Shown here: piece by piece, positions 6,586 to 11,361 of the stretch
How the letters are laid out: each line of letters starts with the position of its first letter
How positions within the stretch are numbered: the first letter of the stretch is position 1
Assembly: GCA_002506015.1 (NCBI GenBank)
Contig: DAWR01000133.1
Span: forward strand, 14,065-25,425
Direction: 5' to 3'
Origin: Candidatus Methanogasteraceae archaeon UBA261
GTDB taxonomy: Archaea; Halobacteriota; Methanosarcinia; Methanosarcinales; Methanogasteraceae
DNA: 11,361 nt
Notes under the pieces: model-generated
What the model was told of the DNA's origin: nothing
The model's database searches: none
What the model saw: the letters and a program-made list of their open reading frames with translations, nothing else
Position numbers and translations under genes: made by a program

Positions 6586-7518
6586 CTATTTCAACGTAGC
6601 TAGTGCCCCTACAACATCTCTTTCTGTCAATATTCCTGTAAAAACACCCTGATCAATAATTGGAAGTGATCCCACGCCGTTTGTTACCATCATCTGGACC
6701 GCATCGCCCAGATCCACACCTGAAGTCGTCCAGACAATGTCCTTCTCGATCAGCGATTTGGCAGGCACACTCAGCGCACCCGCAATGTCAACTGCCCCTT
6801 TTGTAAGTGCTTCACCGCTTCCGAGGAACCGCAGTATGTCAAAAGCGGTGACGATCCCGAGCAGAATCCCGTTCTTGACGATCGGAAGACGTCTGAATTC
6901 GTGATCAACCATCAGTTTCCCGGCGGTTCCGATATTATCGTCCGGGTCGATCGTTGTCACACCCGTTGACATGAAATCGGCTACCTCAACCTCGGTCTTG
7001 ACGCCTGTGATCAGACGCATAAAATCCTGTTCGGTGACGATTGCATCCACACGATCCTCCTTGTCCAGAATAGGCAGACACCCGACCTGCTCTTTTTTCA
7101 TTATATCCAGAGCATCGCTGATCGAGGCATTCTGGTACAGATGCGGGACTTCGAGCTTCATGATCTCCCGAATTTCCTCGTTGACCGCTGCAATTATGTT
7201 GCCACCGAATCGATTGGTGACAAGAGAGTGTCTCGGTCCGCCGCACAGAAAATCAACGATGTTCTGGCATACAATGATTCCTCTCAATTGTTTTGTGCCG
7301 GCGTCTGCTATCGGAATTCTCCTGAATTCACGATTCAGCATCGTCTTCACGGTGCTCATGATCGTTGTCGTCCGTGGAACCGTCACAACGTCCTTCGTTG
7401 CGACCGTGAGTACATCCCCGGGGTGTGTGGAAGCATGTGAGTTGGTTCCGGCACCCCCCCGATCCAGCGCACCTCCTACCATCACCGTGCGCGGTTTCGA
7501 TCGTTGTTGCCTTTTCAT
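6586..7518 (-). CDS. Four-CBS-domain protein with Gly-rich N-terminal extension
   Basis: A 310-residue protein, first gene of the CBS triplet. Four CBS modules end in GIIVCQNI (80-87), AIVTEQDF (159-166), GIVTAFDI (221-228) and GILTERDV (295-302). Two parts set it apart from its neighbours: a basic, then glycine-rich N-terminus (residues 1-35, with RTVMVGGALDRGGAGT), and an insert of about 28 residues between the first two modules containing RFGGNIIAAVNEEIREIM. Neither is a domain I recognise. The codons for residues 20-22 form a run of seven G. The ATG at 7518 is supported by GGTGAT just upstream, a good match to the archaeal anti-Shine-Dalgarno. Transcription probably starts near 7540. Confidence 0.9.
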   Translation of the reverse strand: MKRQQRSKPRTVMVGGALDRGGAGTNSHASTHPGDVLTVATKDVVTVPRTTTIMSTVKTMLNREFRRIPIADAGTKQLRGIIVCQNIVDFLCGGPRHSLVTNRFGGNIIAAVNEEIREIMKLEVPHLYQNASISDALDIMKKEQVGCLPILDKEDRVDAIVTEQDFMRLITGVKTEVEVADFMSTGVTTIDPDDNIGTAGKLMVDHEFRRLPIVKNGILLGIVTAFDILRFLGSGEALTKGAVDIAGALSVPAKSLIEKDIVWTTSGVDLGDAVQMMVTNGVGSLPIIDQGVFTGILTERDVVGALATLK

Positions 7519-7536
7519 TCAATCACCATTAATCGT

Positions 7537-7627
7537 ATGTGGTCATGCATGGTCACAGTACATTTAAAACTTACTACCCAACATCACTAACCAACCGCTC
7601 ACAGACCGCATCACCGCATGACCACAT
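7537..7627 (-). promoter_or_regulatory. Candidate operator: three TGGTCA half-sites
   Basis: TGGTCA occurs at 7540-7545 and 7550-7555, exactly 10 bp apart, and its complement TGACCA at 7619-7624. The outer pair extends to an exact 12-bp inverted repeat, ATGTGGTCATGC (7537-7548) and GCATGACCACAT (7616-7627), 67 bp apart, flanking the TATA box. The two close copies fall where transcription of the CBS operon should start, and are joined by the palindrome CATGCATG (7544-7551). One helical turn between direct sites and a distant inverted site fit cooperative binding or looping by a repressor. No regulator gene is adjacent. Confidence 0.5.
7561..7570 (-). promoter_or_regulatory. TATA box of the CBS operon
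   Basis: The minus strand reads GTTTTAAATG, centred about 47 bp before the ATG at 7518. Transcription would begin near 7540, leaving a leader of about 22 bases that includes GGTGAT. A second CATTTAAA lies at 7651-7658, exactly 90 bp further up; it could be an alternative promoter for the same operon or, on the plus strand, drive a transcript into the intergenic region. Confidence 0.55.
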
Positions 7628-7862
7628 CGTCTTATGCTATGGGGCGCAATCATTTAAAGTTAATTGACAATCATATTTAGGCACTGTCGAATTTTCTAGT
7701 GATAGAATGAAGTACTCTTTCCAGAATCTCTCTAATCGTTGATGCATTGCAATCTTAGATTAGCTGAGGATATCCGTTCTTTTCTACTGAATTGGTTATT
7801 TTCATGGTTTTTGGTTGGATGCAACAGAACTAAAAACATTAGACGATAAAATGGAAAGTTTG

Positions 7863-7887
7863 ACTATCACTATATTTTTAGATAGTG
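7863..7887 (+). promoter_or_regulatory. TATA-like promoter within an inverted repeat
   Basis: TATATTTTT at 7871-7879 lies about 30 bp before the ATG at 7903, the distance expected for a nearly leaderless archaeal transcript; no Shine-Dalgarno precedes that ATG, which agrees. Two overlapping inverted repeats enclose it: ACTATC (7863-7868) with GATAGT (7881-7886), and CACTAT (7868-7873) with ATAGTG (7882-7887). Such symmetry around the TATA box could be a regulator site. Confidence 0.45.
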
Positions 7888-7902
7888 CCTCATATTTAAT
7901 TG

Positions 7903-8391
7903 ATGAATGTAAAAACCCTGAGAATCATCCTTCCTCTGGTACCGATGATCTTGCTCGTGGCAATGGTTGCGGCAGCGTTTGCAGCACACGGCTGGGATGT
8001 GGAGGCGACGCTTTTTGCAGAGGATCCTGCCAGGAAGATGGAAAATCTCATAGCTCCGGATGTTATGGCTGGAGGTGATTCTTTCAAGGTATCAGACATC
8101 AGTATTTCCGACGATGGACGAAAGATTTCGCTTGAAGTCGAGTTTCGCTCGCCATTGAATGTGCCTGTGACGGTAAAGGAACTTTCTGCGGATATCGCAG
8201 CCGATGGCGGTTCCAGCAGGCTTAGTCTACAGGACGAAGTGAAGATCCTTCCTAACAAGTCCGCAACCCTCGAGATTGCGGGTCTGCTCAATGGGACTCC
8301 TTCGACGATGGGTACTACACAATTACCCCCCAACCTGACCATAAAACTGGAGATCGGAGGAATAATAATTGAAATGGCGGAAATACCATGA
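7903..8391 (+). CDS. Membrane-anchored beta-rich protein, possibly LEA14/WHy-like
   Basis: A 162-residue protein of uncertain family. Residues 5-28, LRIILPLVPMILLVAMVAAA and following, form one hydrophobic helix that could be a signal peptide or a membrane anchor; the remaining 130 residues should then lie outside the cell membrane. The body looks beta-rich: KISLEVEFRSPLNVPVTVKE (about 70-89), then ILPNKSATLEIAGLL. An alternation of 'differences at the N-terminus, short polar turns and NVPVTV' recalls LEA14/WHy domains, but that is only a resemblance. I chose ATG 7903 because the promoter suggests a leaderless start; a TTG one codon earlier is possible. The end overlaps the next gene as ATGA, so the two are co-translated and probably work together. 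Confidence 0.75.
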   Translation: MNVKTLRIILPLVPMILLVAMVAAAFAAHGWDVEATLFAEDPARKMENLIAPDVMAGGDSFKVSDISISDDGRKISLEVEFRSPLNVPVTVKELSADIAADGGSSRLSLQDEVKILPNKSATLEIAGLLNGTPSTMGTTQLPPNLTIKLEIGGIIIEMAEIP

Positions 8392-8939
8392 CCCGGGTGA
8401 ACGTGCCCGGTGTAATTGCGGGATTGCTCACAATCACACTGCCATTTCTCGGGGCGTGGTGGCACCTCACACTGGGAACAGACGCACTGGTCGTCTCTGC
8501 GGCGCCGTTTGAGGTCGTAACAAGCATCTTTGGAGAGAAGATGACGTCTCCGCTCTTCTGGTGGTTCTGCCTCGGGCTCAAACTCGGAGTGATCTATGTC
8601 GGAGTGGTGCTTCTGGCAGGCTCGGTACTCATCGCATCTGACGACCACACAGCAATAGCAGATGAGTTGATACGCTTCGGATCCACGAAACTGATGTATC
8701 TCATAATAATGTTTGTCGCTGCCCTGTTGATTGCAATCACTCTTGCGAATCAGTCCTCAGGACTCGTCCCGTTCCGGATTAACCTCCCGTATCTCATCGG
8801 GAGTGATGTGATCAGTGCCTCTGCAGAGGGTGCGCGAATCACAATCCCGATAGGCATGAAACTCACATGGGCGTTCGGAGCGGCAGTACTCGCTGCTATG
8901 CTCGGAATCGTCGCACGGGTCTATCAGAAGAAGATGTGA
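8388..8939 (+). CDS. Four-helix integral membrane protein of unknown function
   Basis: A 183-residue protein with four likely transmembrane helices at about 6-28, 57-83, 102-121 and 158-177. The two longer loops, 29-56 and 122-157, are rich in polar and beta-forming residues and would lie on the same side of the membrane. With four helices both ends are on one side; the C-terminal RVYQKKM is basic and probably cytoplasmic, placing the loops outside, where the exported domain of the preceding protein would be. No catalytic, transporter or sorting motif is recognisable. It overlaps the preceding gene by 4 bp, with GGCGGA about 8 bases upstream of its ATG. Its stop is only 4 bp from the stop of the oppositely directed phosphatase gene. 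Confidence 0.8.
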   Translation: MTRVNVPGVIAGLLTITLPFLGAWWHLTLGTDALVVSAAPFEVVTSIFGEKMTSPLFWWFCLGLKLGVIYVGVVLLAGSVLIASDDHTAIADELIRFGSTKLMYLIIMFVAALLIAITLANQSSGLVPFRINLPYLIGSDVISASAEGARITIPIGMKLTWAFGAAVLAAMLGIVARVYQKKM

Positions 8940-8943
8940 AGAG

Positions 8944-9618
8944 CTAATCCACAATCATCGAATTCTGCACAAGATATTCGATCGCCTCGACGACTCCTGC
9001 CCCATACTCGCCAAATGTCGTGATATCAGAAACTTCCATGAGCAATGGGTGCGCATTTCCGACGGCGATAGAAAATCCCGCCGCAGCAAACATCTGGATA
9101 TCGTTTCTCGAGTCGCCAATTGCTGCAAAGTCTCCTGCGTTAAGTCCCATGAGACTTGCCATCCTGCGTAAACCTGTTCCCTTGTTCACGCTTCCACTCT
9201 TCAGATGAATGGCGTACCCGGAATCCACAACCTCAATCTCATGACCGACGATACGCTCCGCATCAGCGGAATCGAAGTTCCTGCGAAGCGCAATCTCGGT
9301 TTTCCGGTAGCCGGGATCGATCTTCTGGACGTCAAAATGCGTATTCAATGCATCGAATGCACGTTCGCAGGCTTCGATATCCCCGTCGTAGTATTCCTTG
9401 CCATCGTATTCAAGCGAGATTATGCCACCATTCTCTGCGATGATCTGCCCACCGGTTCCGATCAGCTTTGCTGCCGCCCGTGCAAAACAGAGCACGTTCC
9501 CTGTAGCGAGCACGATCGGGATATTAAGGGTTCGCAGGCACGCAACAGCGCGACAGTCGATGCTTCTATCCCTGTGCGTCAGCGTGCCATCGATATCGAT
9601 TGCGATTGCCTCAATCAT
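8944..9618 (-). CDS. pgp: Phosphoglycolate phosphatase, archaeal HAD family
   Basis: A 224-residue haloacid dehalogenase-superfamily phosphatase. Motif I is DIDGTL with nucleophile D8 and acid/base D10; motif II is ATGN with T39; motif III lysine is K146; motif IV is GDSRND with D169 and D173. Between motifs II and III is an inserted cap of the C2 type, including ENGG at 62-65. Length and layout match the archaeal phosphoglycolate phosphatases related to Thermoplasma TA0175, which hydrolyse 2-phosphoglycolate to glycolate; close relatives act on sugar phosphates, so substrate is inferred. The ATG overlaps the radA stop as ATGA, with GGAGA just upstream. Confidence 0.85.
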   Translation of the reverse strand: MIEAIAIDIDGTLTHRDRSIDCRAVACLRTLNIPIVLATGNVLCFARAAAKLIGTGGQIIAENGGIISLEYDGKEYYDGDIEACERAFDALNTHFDVQKIDPGYRKTEIALRRNFDSADAERIVGHEIEVVDSGYAIHLKSGSVNKGTGLRRMASLMGLNAGDFAAIGDSRNDIQMFAAAGFSIAVGNAHPLLMEVSDITTFGEYGAGVVEAIEYLVQNSMIVD

Positions 9619-10595
9619 TGGTCTCCGAAGAGCCCCTCTGGCGTCACCGTGAAGAGTGCCTCACCGTCGGGCAGATTTGGGGAGTCGACCAGTTTTGCAA
9701 CACGCTTGTCGCCCTTCGACTTCCGCAGATATATTCTGAATGTCGATGTGTGCCCGAGGATGTGTCCACCGATCGGCTTTGTCGGATCACCAAAGAATGC
9801 ATCGGGCTTGGACATCACCTGATTTGTCACAAAAACCATCGCATTGTTCAGATCAGCGAATCGCATGATTGTGTGCAGATGCTTGTTCAGCTTCTGCTGC
9901 CGATCAGCGAGCGTGCCTCTGCCAACATACTCCGCCCGAAAGTGCGCTGTGAGCGAGTCAATGATGAGCAGGCGCACAGGCTTCTCAGCATCTCTCAGCG
10001 AATCAGCGAGTTCGGATGCTGTGTCCATCAGAAGGATCTGATGGTTGGAGTTGTATGCACGGGCAACATGGATGTTCTTCAGGAAGTCCTCGGGATCGTA
10101 ATTCATATCATATCGCTTCGATAGTCCCTCCACCATACCTGCAATCCGATCCGGACGGAAAGTGTTCTCCGTATCGAGGATGATTACGGATCCGTCCAAC
10201 CCCCCCATATCGACCGGTAACTGCACATTTACTGCAAGCTGGTGCGCTATCTGCGTTTTTCCAGACCCAAACTCGCCATACACCTCCGTAATCGCCTGCG
10301 TCTCAAATCCCCCACCCATCATCGTGTCGACCTCGTCACACCCCAACTTAAGCCTACCGATCTCCTCCCGGCGCCTGAGAATGGCGTCTCCGGTCTCGAA
10401 ACCACCAACATCGGCACATCTCCGTGCGGCTGCTATGATCTTGGTTGCGGTCGACTCCCCGATCTCGGCGGTCGCTGCAAGCTCGGATGGTGACGCGACG
10501 GCGATCGCATCGACCGAGTTGAATCCGGCGTCCTTCAGTTTTTCGGCTGTCGCAGGACCGATTCCAGGGAGATCTTCTATGGATATTTCGTTCAT
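9615..10595 (-). CDS. radA: DNA repair and recombination protein RadA
   Basis: A 326-residue archaeal RecA/Rad51-family recombinase that forms filaments on single-stranded DNA and carries out strand exchange. An N-terminal helix-hairpin-helix domain contains IEDLPGIGPATAEKL. The linker has GGFETGDAIL, whose F-x-x-G fits the polymerisation site. The ATPase core has Walker A GEFGSGKT (107-114), Walker B LLIIDS (209-214), DTENTFRPDR, and ARAYNSNHQ. All expected parts are present. I chose ATG 10595, with GTGAT four bases upstream acting as ribosome site; the GTG at 10604 that would add three residues is part of that site. A run of seven G at 10200-10206 codes for M-G-G and leaves the frame intact. 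Confidence 0.97.
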   Translation of the reverse strand: MNEISIEDLPGIGPATAEKLKDAGFNSVDAIAVASPSELAATAEIGESTATKIIAAARRCADVGGFETGDAILRRREEIGRLKLGCDEVDTMMGGGFETQAITEVYGEFGSGKTQIAHQLAVNVQLPVDMGGLDGSVIILDTENTFRPDRIAGMVEGLSKRYDMNYDPEDFLKNIHVARAYNSNHQILLMDTASELADSLRDAEKPVRLLIIDSLTAHFRAEYVGRGTLADRQQKLNKHLHTIMRFADLNNAMVFVTNQVMSKPDAFFGDPTKPIGGHILGHTSTFRIYLRKSKGDKRVAKLVDSPNLPDGEALFTVTPEGLFGDQ

Positions 10596-10625
10596 GGTAA
10601 TCACGTCAAATTCCAGTTCAAGGAG

Positions 10626-10631
10626 TATTAA
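10626..10631 (-). promoter_or_regulatory. Possible TATA element of radA
   Basis: TTAATA on the minus strand lies about 31 bp before the radA ATG, the distance expected for a short-leader transcript. It is a weak match to the archaeal consensus, and radA could also be reached by read-through from the methyltransferase gene 108 bp upstream. Confidence 0.35.
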
Positions 10632-10664
10632 CCGTTTGGCATGAGTGGGGTGAAAGTGAAAGCA

Positions 10665-10695
10665 GGGACGGGGGCGGAGCCGGGGATGGTGCGGG
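10665..10695 (+). other. Quadruplex-type G-rich tract between hemK and radA
   Basis: The plus strand has runs of 3, 5, 4 and 3 G separated by 2, 7 and 7 bases, which satisfies the usual G3+N1-7 pattern. It lies in the 108-bp gap between the methyltransferase stop and the radA start, on the strand that is template for both genes; their transcript is therefore C-rich here. Confidence 0.55.
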
Positions 10696-10703
10696 AGCTG
10701 GAG

Positions 10704-11324
10704 CTATGGCTGGAGCGAACCACGCAGCACAACAAGCCGCTCGCCCGGACACCTGATGCTCGCTGCTTCATGCACATTAAATCCCACCGACCTCATGCGC
10801 TCAGACACCTTCTCGATGTTGGTTAGTGACGAGACCAGCAGAAGAACGCTCCCGCTCTCTGCGAGAAAATTTGGTGCCTGCTCTATGAATCGGTTGATCG
10901 TTGCGCGCCCATCAGCTCCGCCGTTCCATGCATAATCCAGCCAGCCATCGATACGCTCGTCCGGCGCAGTCGGAAGATACGGCGAATTGAAGACGATCAG
11001 GTCGAATCGTCCCGAAAGCCCTACGAAGAGGTCTGCTCTGATCACCTGCAAGCCGTTTCTCTTCGCGCATGCCACGGCGTGTGGACTGATATCGGTTGCA
11101 ATGTACTCGTGCTCTGGCGCACGGCGCATCAAAACGCCGGATACGATTCCGGACCCGGTACCAATCTCAAGGATGTGCAGGATTCGATCGATCCGATTCT
11201 GCTGCTCAATTGCCTCAAACGCAGAATCGATCATGAGGTACGAGTCCTCTGCCGGTTCGTACACGTCCTCTGCTGTTATGATCCGTTCTTCGGTCGCATC
11301 CACAGACACAGGGTACACGCTCAA
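10704..11324 (-). CDS. hemK: HemK/Mtq2-like class I methyltransferase
   Basis: A protein of up to 206 residues with the class I SAM-methyltransferase fold. VYEPAEDSYLM (21-31) is the typical N-terminal block of archaeal HemK-like proteins; motif I is EIGTGSG (53-59), the acidic SAM contact D78 lies in ATDIS, and the catalytic loop is FNSPYLPT around 112-119. Archaeal relatives pair with Trm112-like proteins and are expected to methylate the GGQ glutamine of release factor aRF1. The loop reads NSPY rather than the usual NPPY. The start is unsure: the TTG at 11324 lies inside the terminal repeat, GTG at 11318 and GTG at 11309 are alternatives, and no clear ribosome site is seen. The C-terminus, GERLVVLRG and a few more residues, looks complete. 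Confidence 0.85.
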   Translation of the reverse strand: MSVYPVSVDATEERIITAEDVYEPAEDSYLMIDSAFEAIEQQNRIDRILHILEIGTGSGIVSGVLMRRAPEHEYIATDISPHAVACAKRNGLQVIRADLFVGLSGRFDLIVFNSPYLPTAPDERIDGWLDYAWNGGADGRATINRFIEQAPNFLAESGSVLLLVSSLTNIEKVSERMRSVGFNVHEAASIRCPGERLVVLRGSLQP

Positions 11325-11361
11325 TAACTTGTGGTAAGAACCACGAGATTACACAGTCTGC
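11319..11361 (+). repeat. Right copy of the imperfect 43-bp hairpin repeat
   Basis: Plus-strand counterpart of the copy at 8-50. The stem is CTTGTGG with CCACGAG around loop TAAGAA (11328-11347), then the shared 16-base AGATTACACAGTCTGC up to the window end. Its inner end overlaps the possible TTG start of the methyltransferase gene by six bases, so that start may be artefactual. Confidence 0.75.

Larger units (their letters stand above)
7519..7902. other. AT-rich intergenic region between divergent operons
   Basis: These 384 bp hold the promoters of the leftward CBS operon and the rightward membrane-protein pair, described separately. Between about 7660 and 7860 the sequence is markedly richer in A and T than its neighbours. 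I see no gene I can defend there. Three weak signals are present: an inverted repeat CTAATC ... GATTAG around 7733-7765, a palindrome GGATATCC near 7768-7775, and short gene-like reading frames on both strands, one on the minus strand interrupted by a stop, which might be relics. No T-run marks a clear terminator. Confidence 0.7.

Noticed and set aside
7735..7795. C/D box guide RNA suggested by TTGATGC and two CTGA motifs
   Set aside because: The C box is imperfect, no C' box lies at the right distance from the first CTGA, and the terminal stem is lacking.
10641..10826. Plus-strand reading frame starting MSGVKVKAGTGAEPG, divergent from radA
   Set aside because: Most of it is antisense to the methyltransferase gene, and its start owes its look to the G-rich tract; no family resemblance.
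1..11361. CRISPR array or defence island
   Set aside because: No regularly spaced repeats and no cas, nuclease, restriction or toxin-antitoxin genes; the genes are core archaeal functions.

Overview
The window is a gene-dense euryarchaeal segment of moderate GC. Archaeal-type proteasome alpha subunit, RadA, exosome subunits, eL43, RNA polymerase subunit P and SBDS place it in the Archaea. A sulfopyruvate decarboxylase subunit (ComD, coenzyme M synthesis) points to a methanogen or an anaerobic methane oxidiser. By recollection, the proteasome alpha protein most resembles Methanosarcinales sequences; a lineage call beyond that would need a search. The window looks like a complete assembled contig, because the same imperfect 43-bp sequence lies in opposite orientation at (or 7 bp from) both ends.

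Positions 56-4970, minus strand, hold the archaeal exosome/proteasome superoperon, read right to left: psmA, SBDS, rrp4, rrp41, rrp42, eL43, rpoP, pcc1, comD. Spacing runs from 10 bp down to overlaps such as TAATG, TGATG and ATGA, so the nine genes almost certainly form one translationally coupled transcript. A strong TATA box lies 48 bp before psmA. The set joins protein degradation, 60S maturation, 3'-5' RNA decay, a ribosomal protein, a polymerase subunit and the KEOPS tRNA t6A complex. ComD is the metabolic newcomer at the 3' end.

Positions 5000-7518, minus strand, hold three consecutive genes for stand-alone four-CBS proteins (twelve CBS motifs in total, no effector domain), 2 and 6 bp apart. 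They end only about 30 bp before the psmA TATA box, with no evident terminator, so read-through into the superoperon is possible. Their promoter region carries three copies of TGGTCA around a TATA box, a good candidate operator.

Positions 7519-7902 are an AT-rich intergenic stretch separating the CBS operon from a rightward pair of genes. The pair (7903-8939) encodes a membrane-anchored beta-rich protein, possibly LEA14/WHy-like, followed through an ATGA overlap by a four-helix membrane protein of unknown function.

Positions 8944-11324, minus strand, hold a HemK/Mtq2-like protein methyltransferase, then radA and an archaeal phosphoglycolate phosphatase joined by an ATGA overlap. The coupling suggests a link between recombination repair and clearance of 2-phosphoglycolate from broken DNA ends. 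Between hemK and radA is a short G-rich stretch that fits the quadruplex pattern.

I found no CRISPR array, tRNA, rRNA, intact transposase or phage gene. The core genes are ordinary. The points that deserve a second look are the covarying hairpin repeat at both ends, the candidate operator of the CBS operon, the CBS triplet beside the exosome operon, and the unassigned membrane pair.
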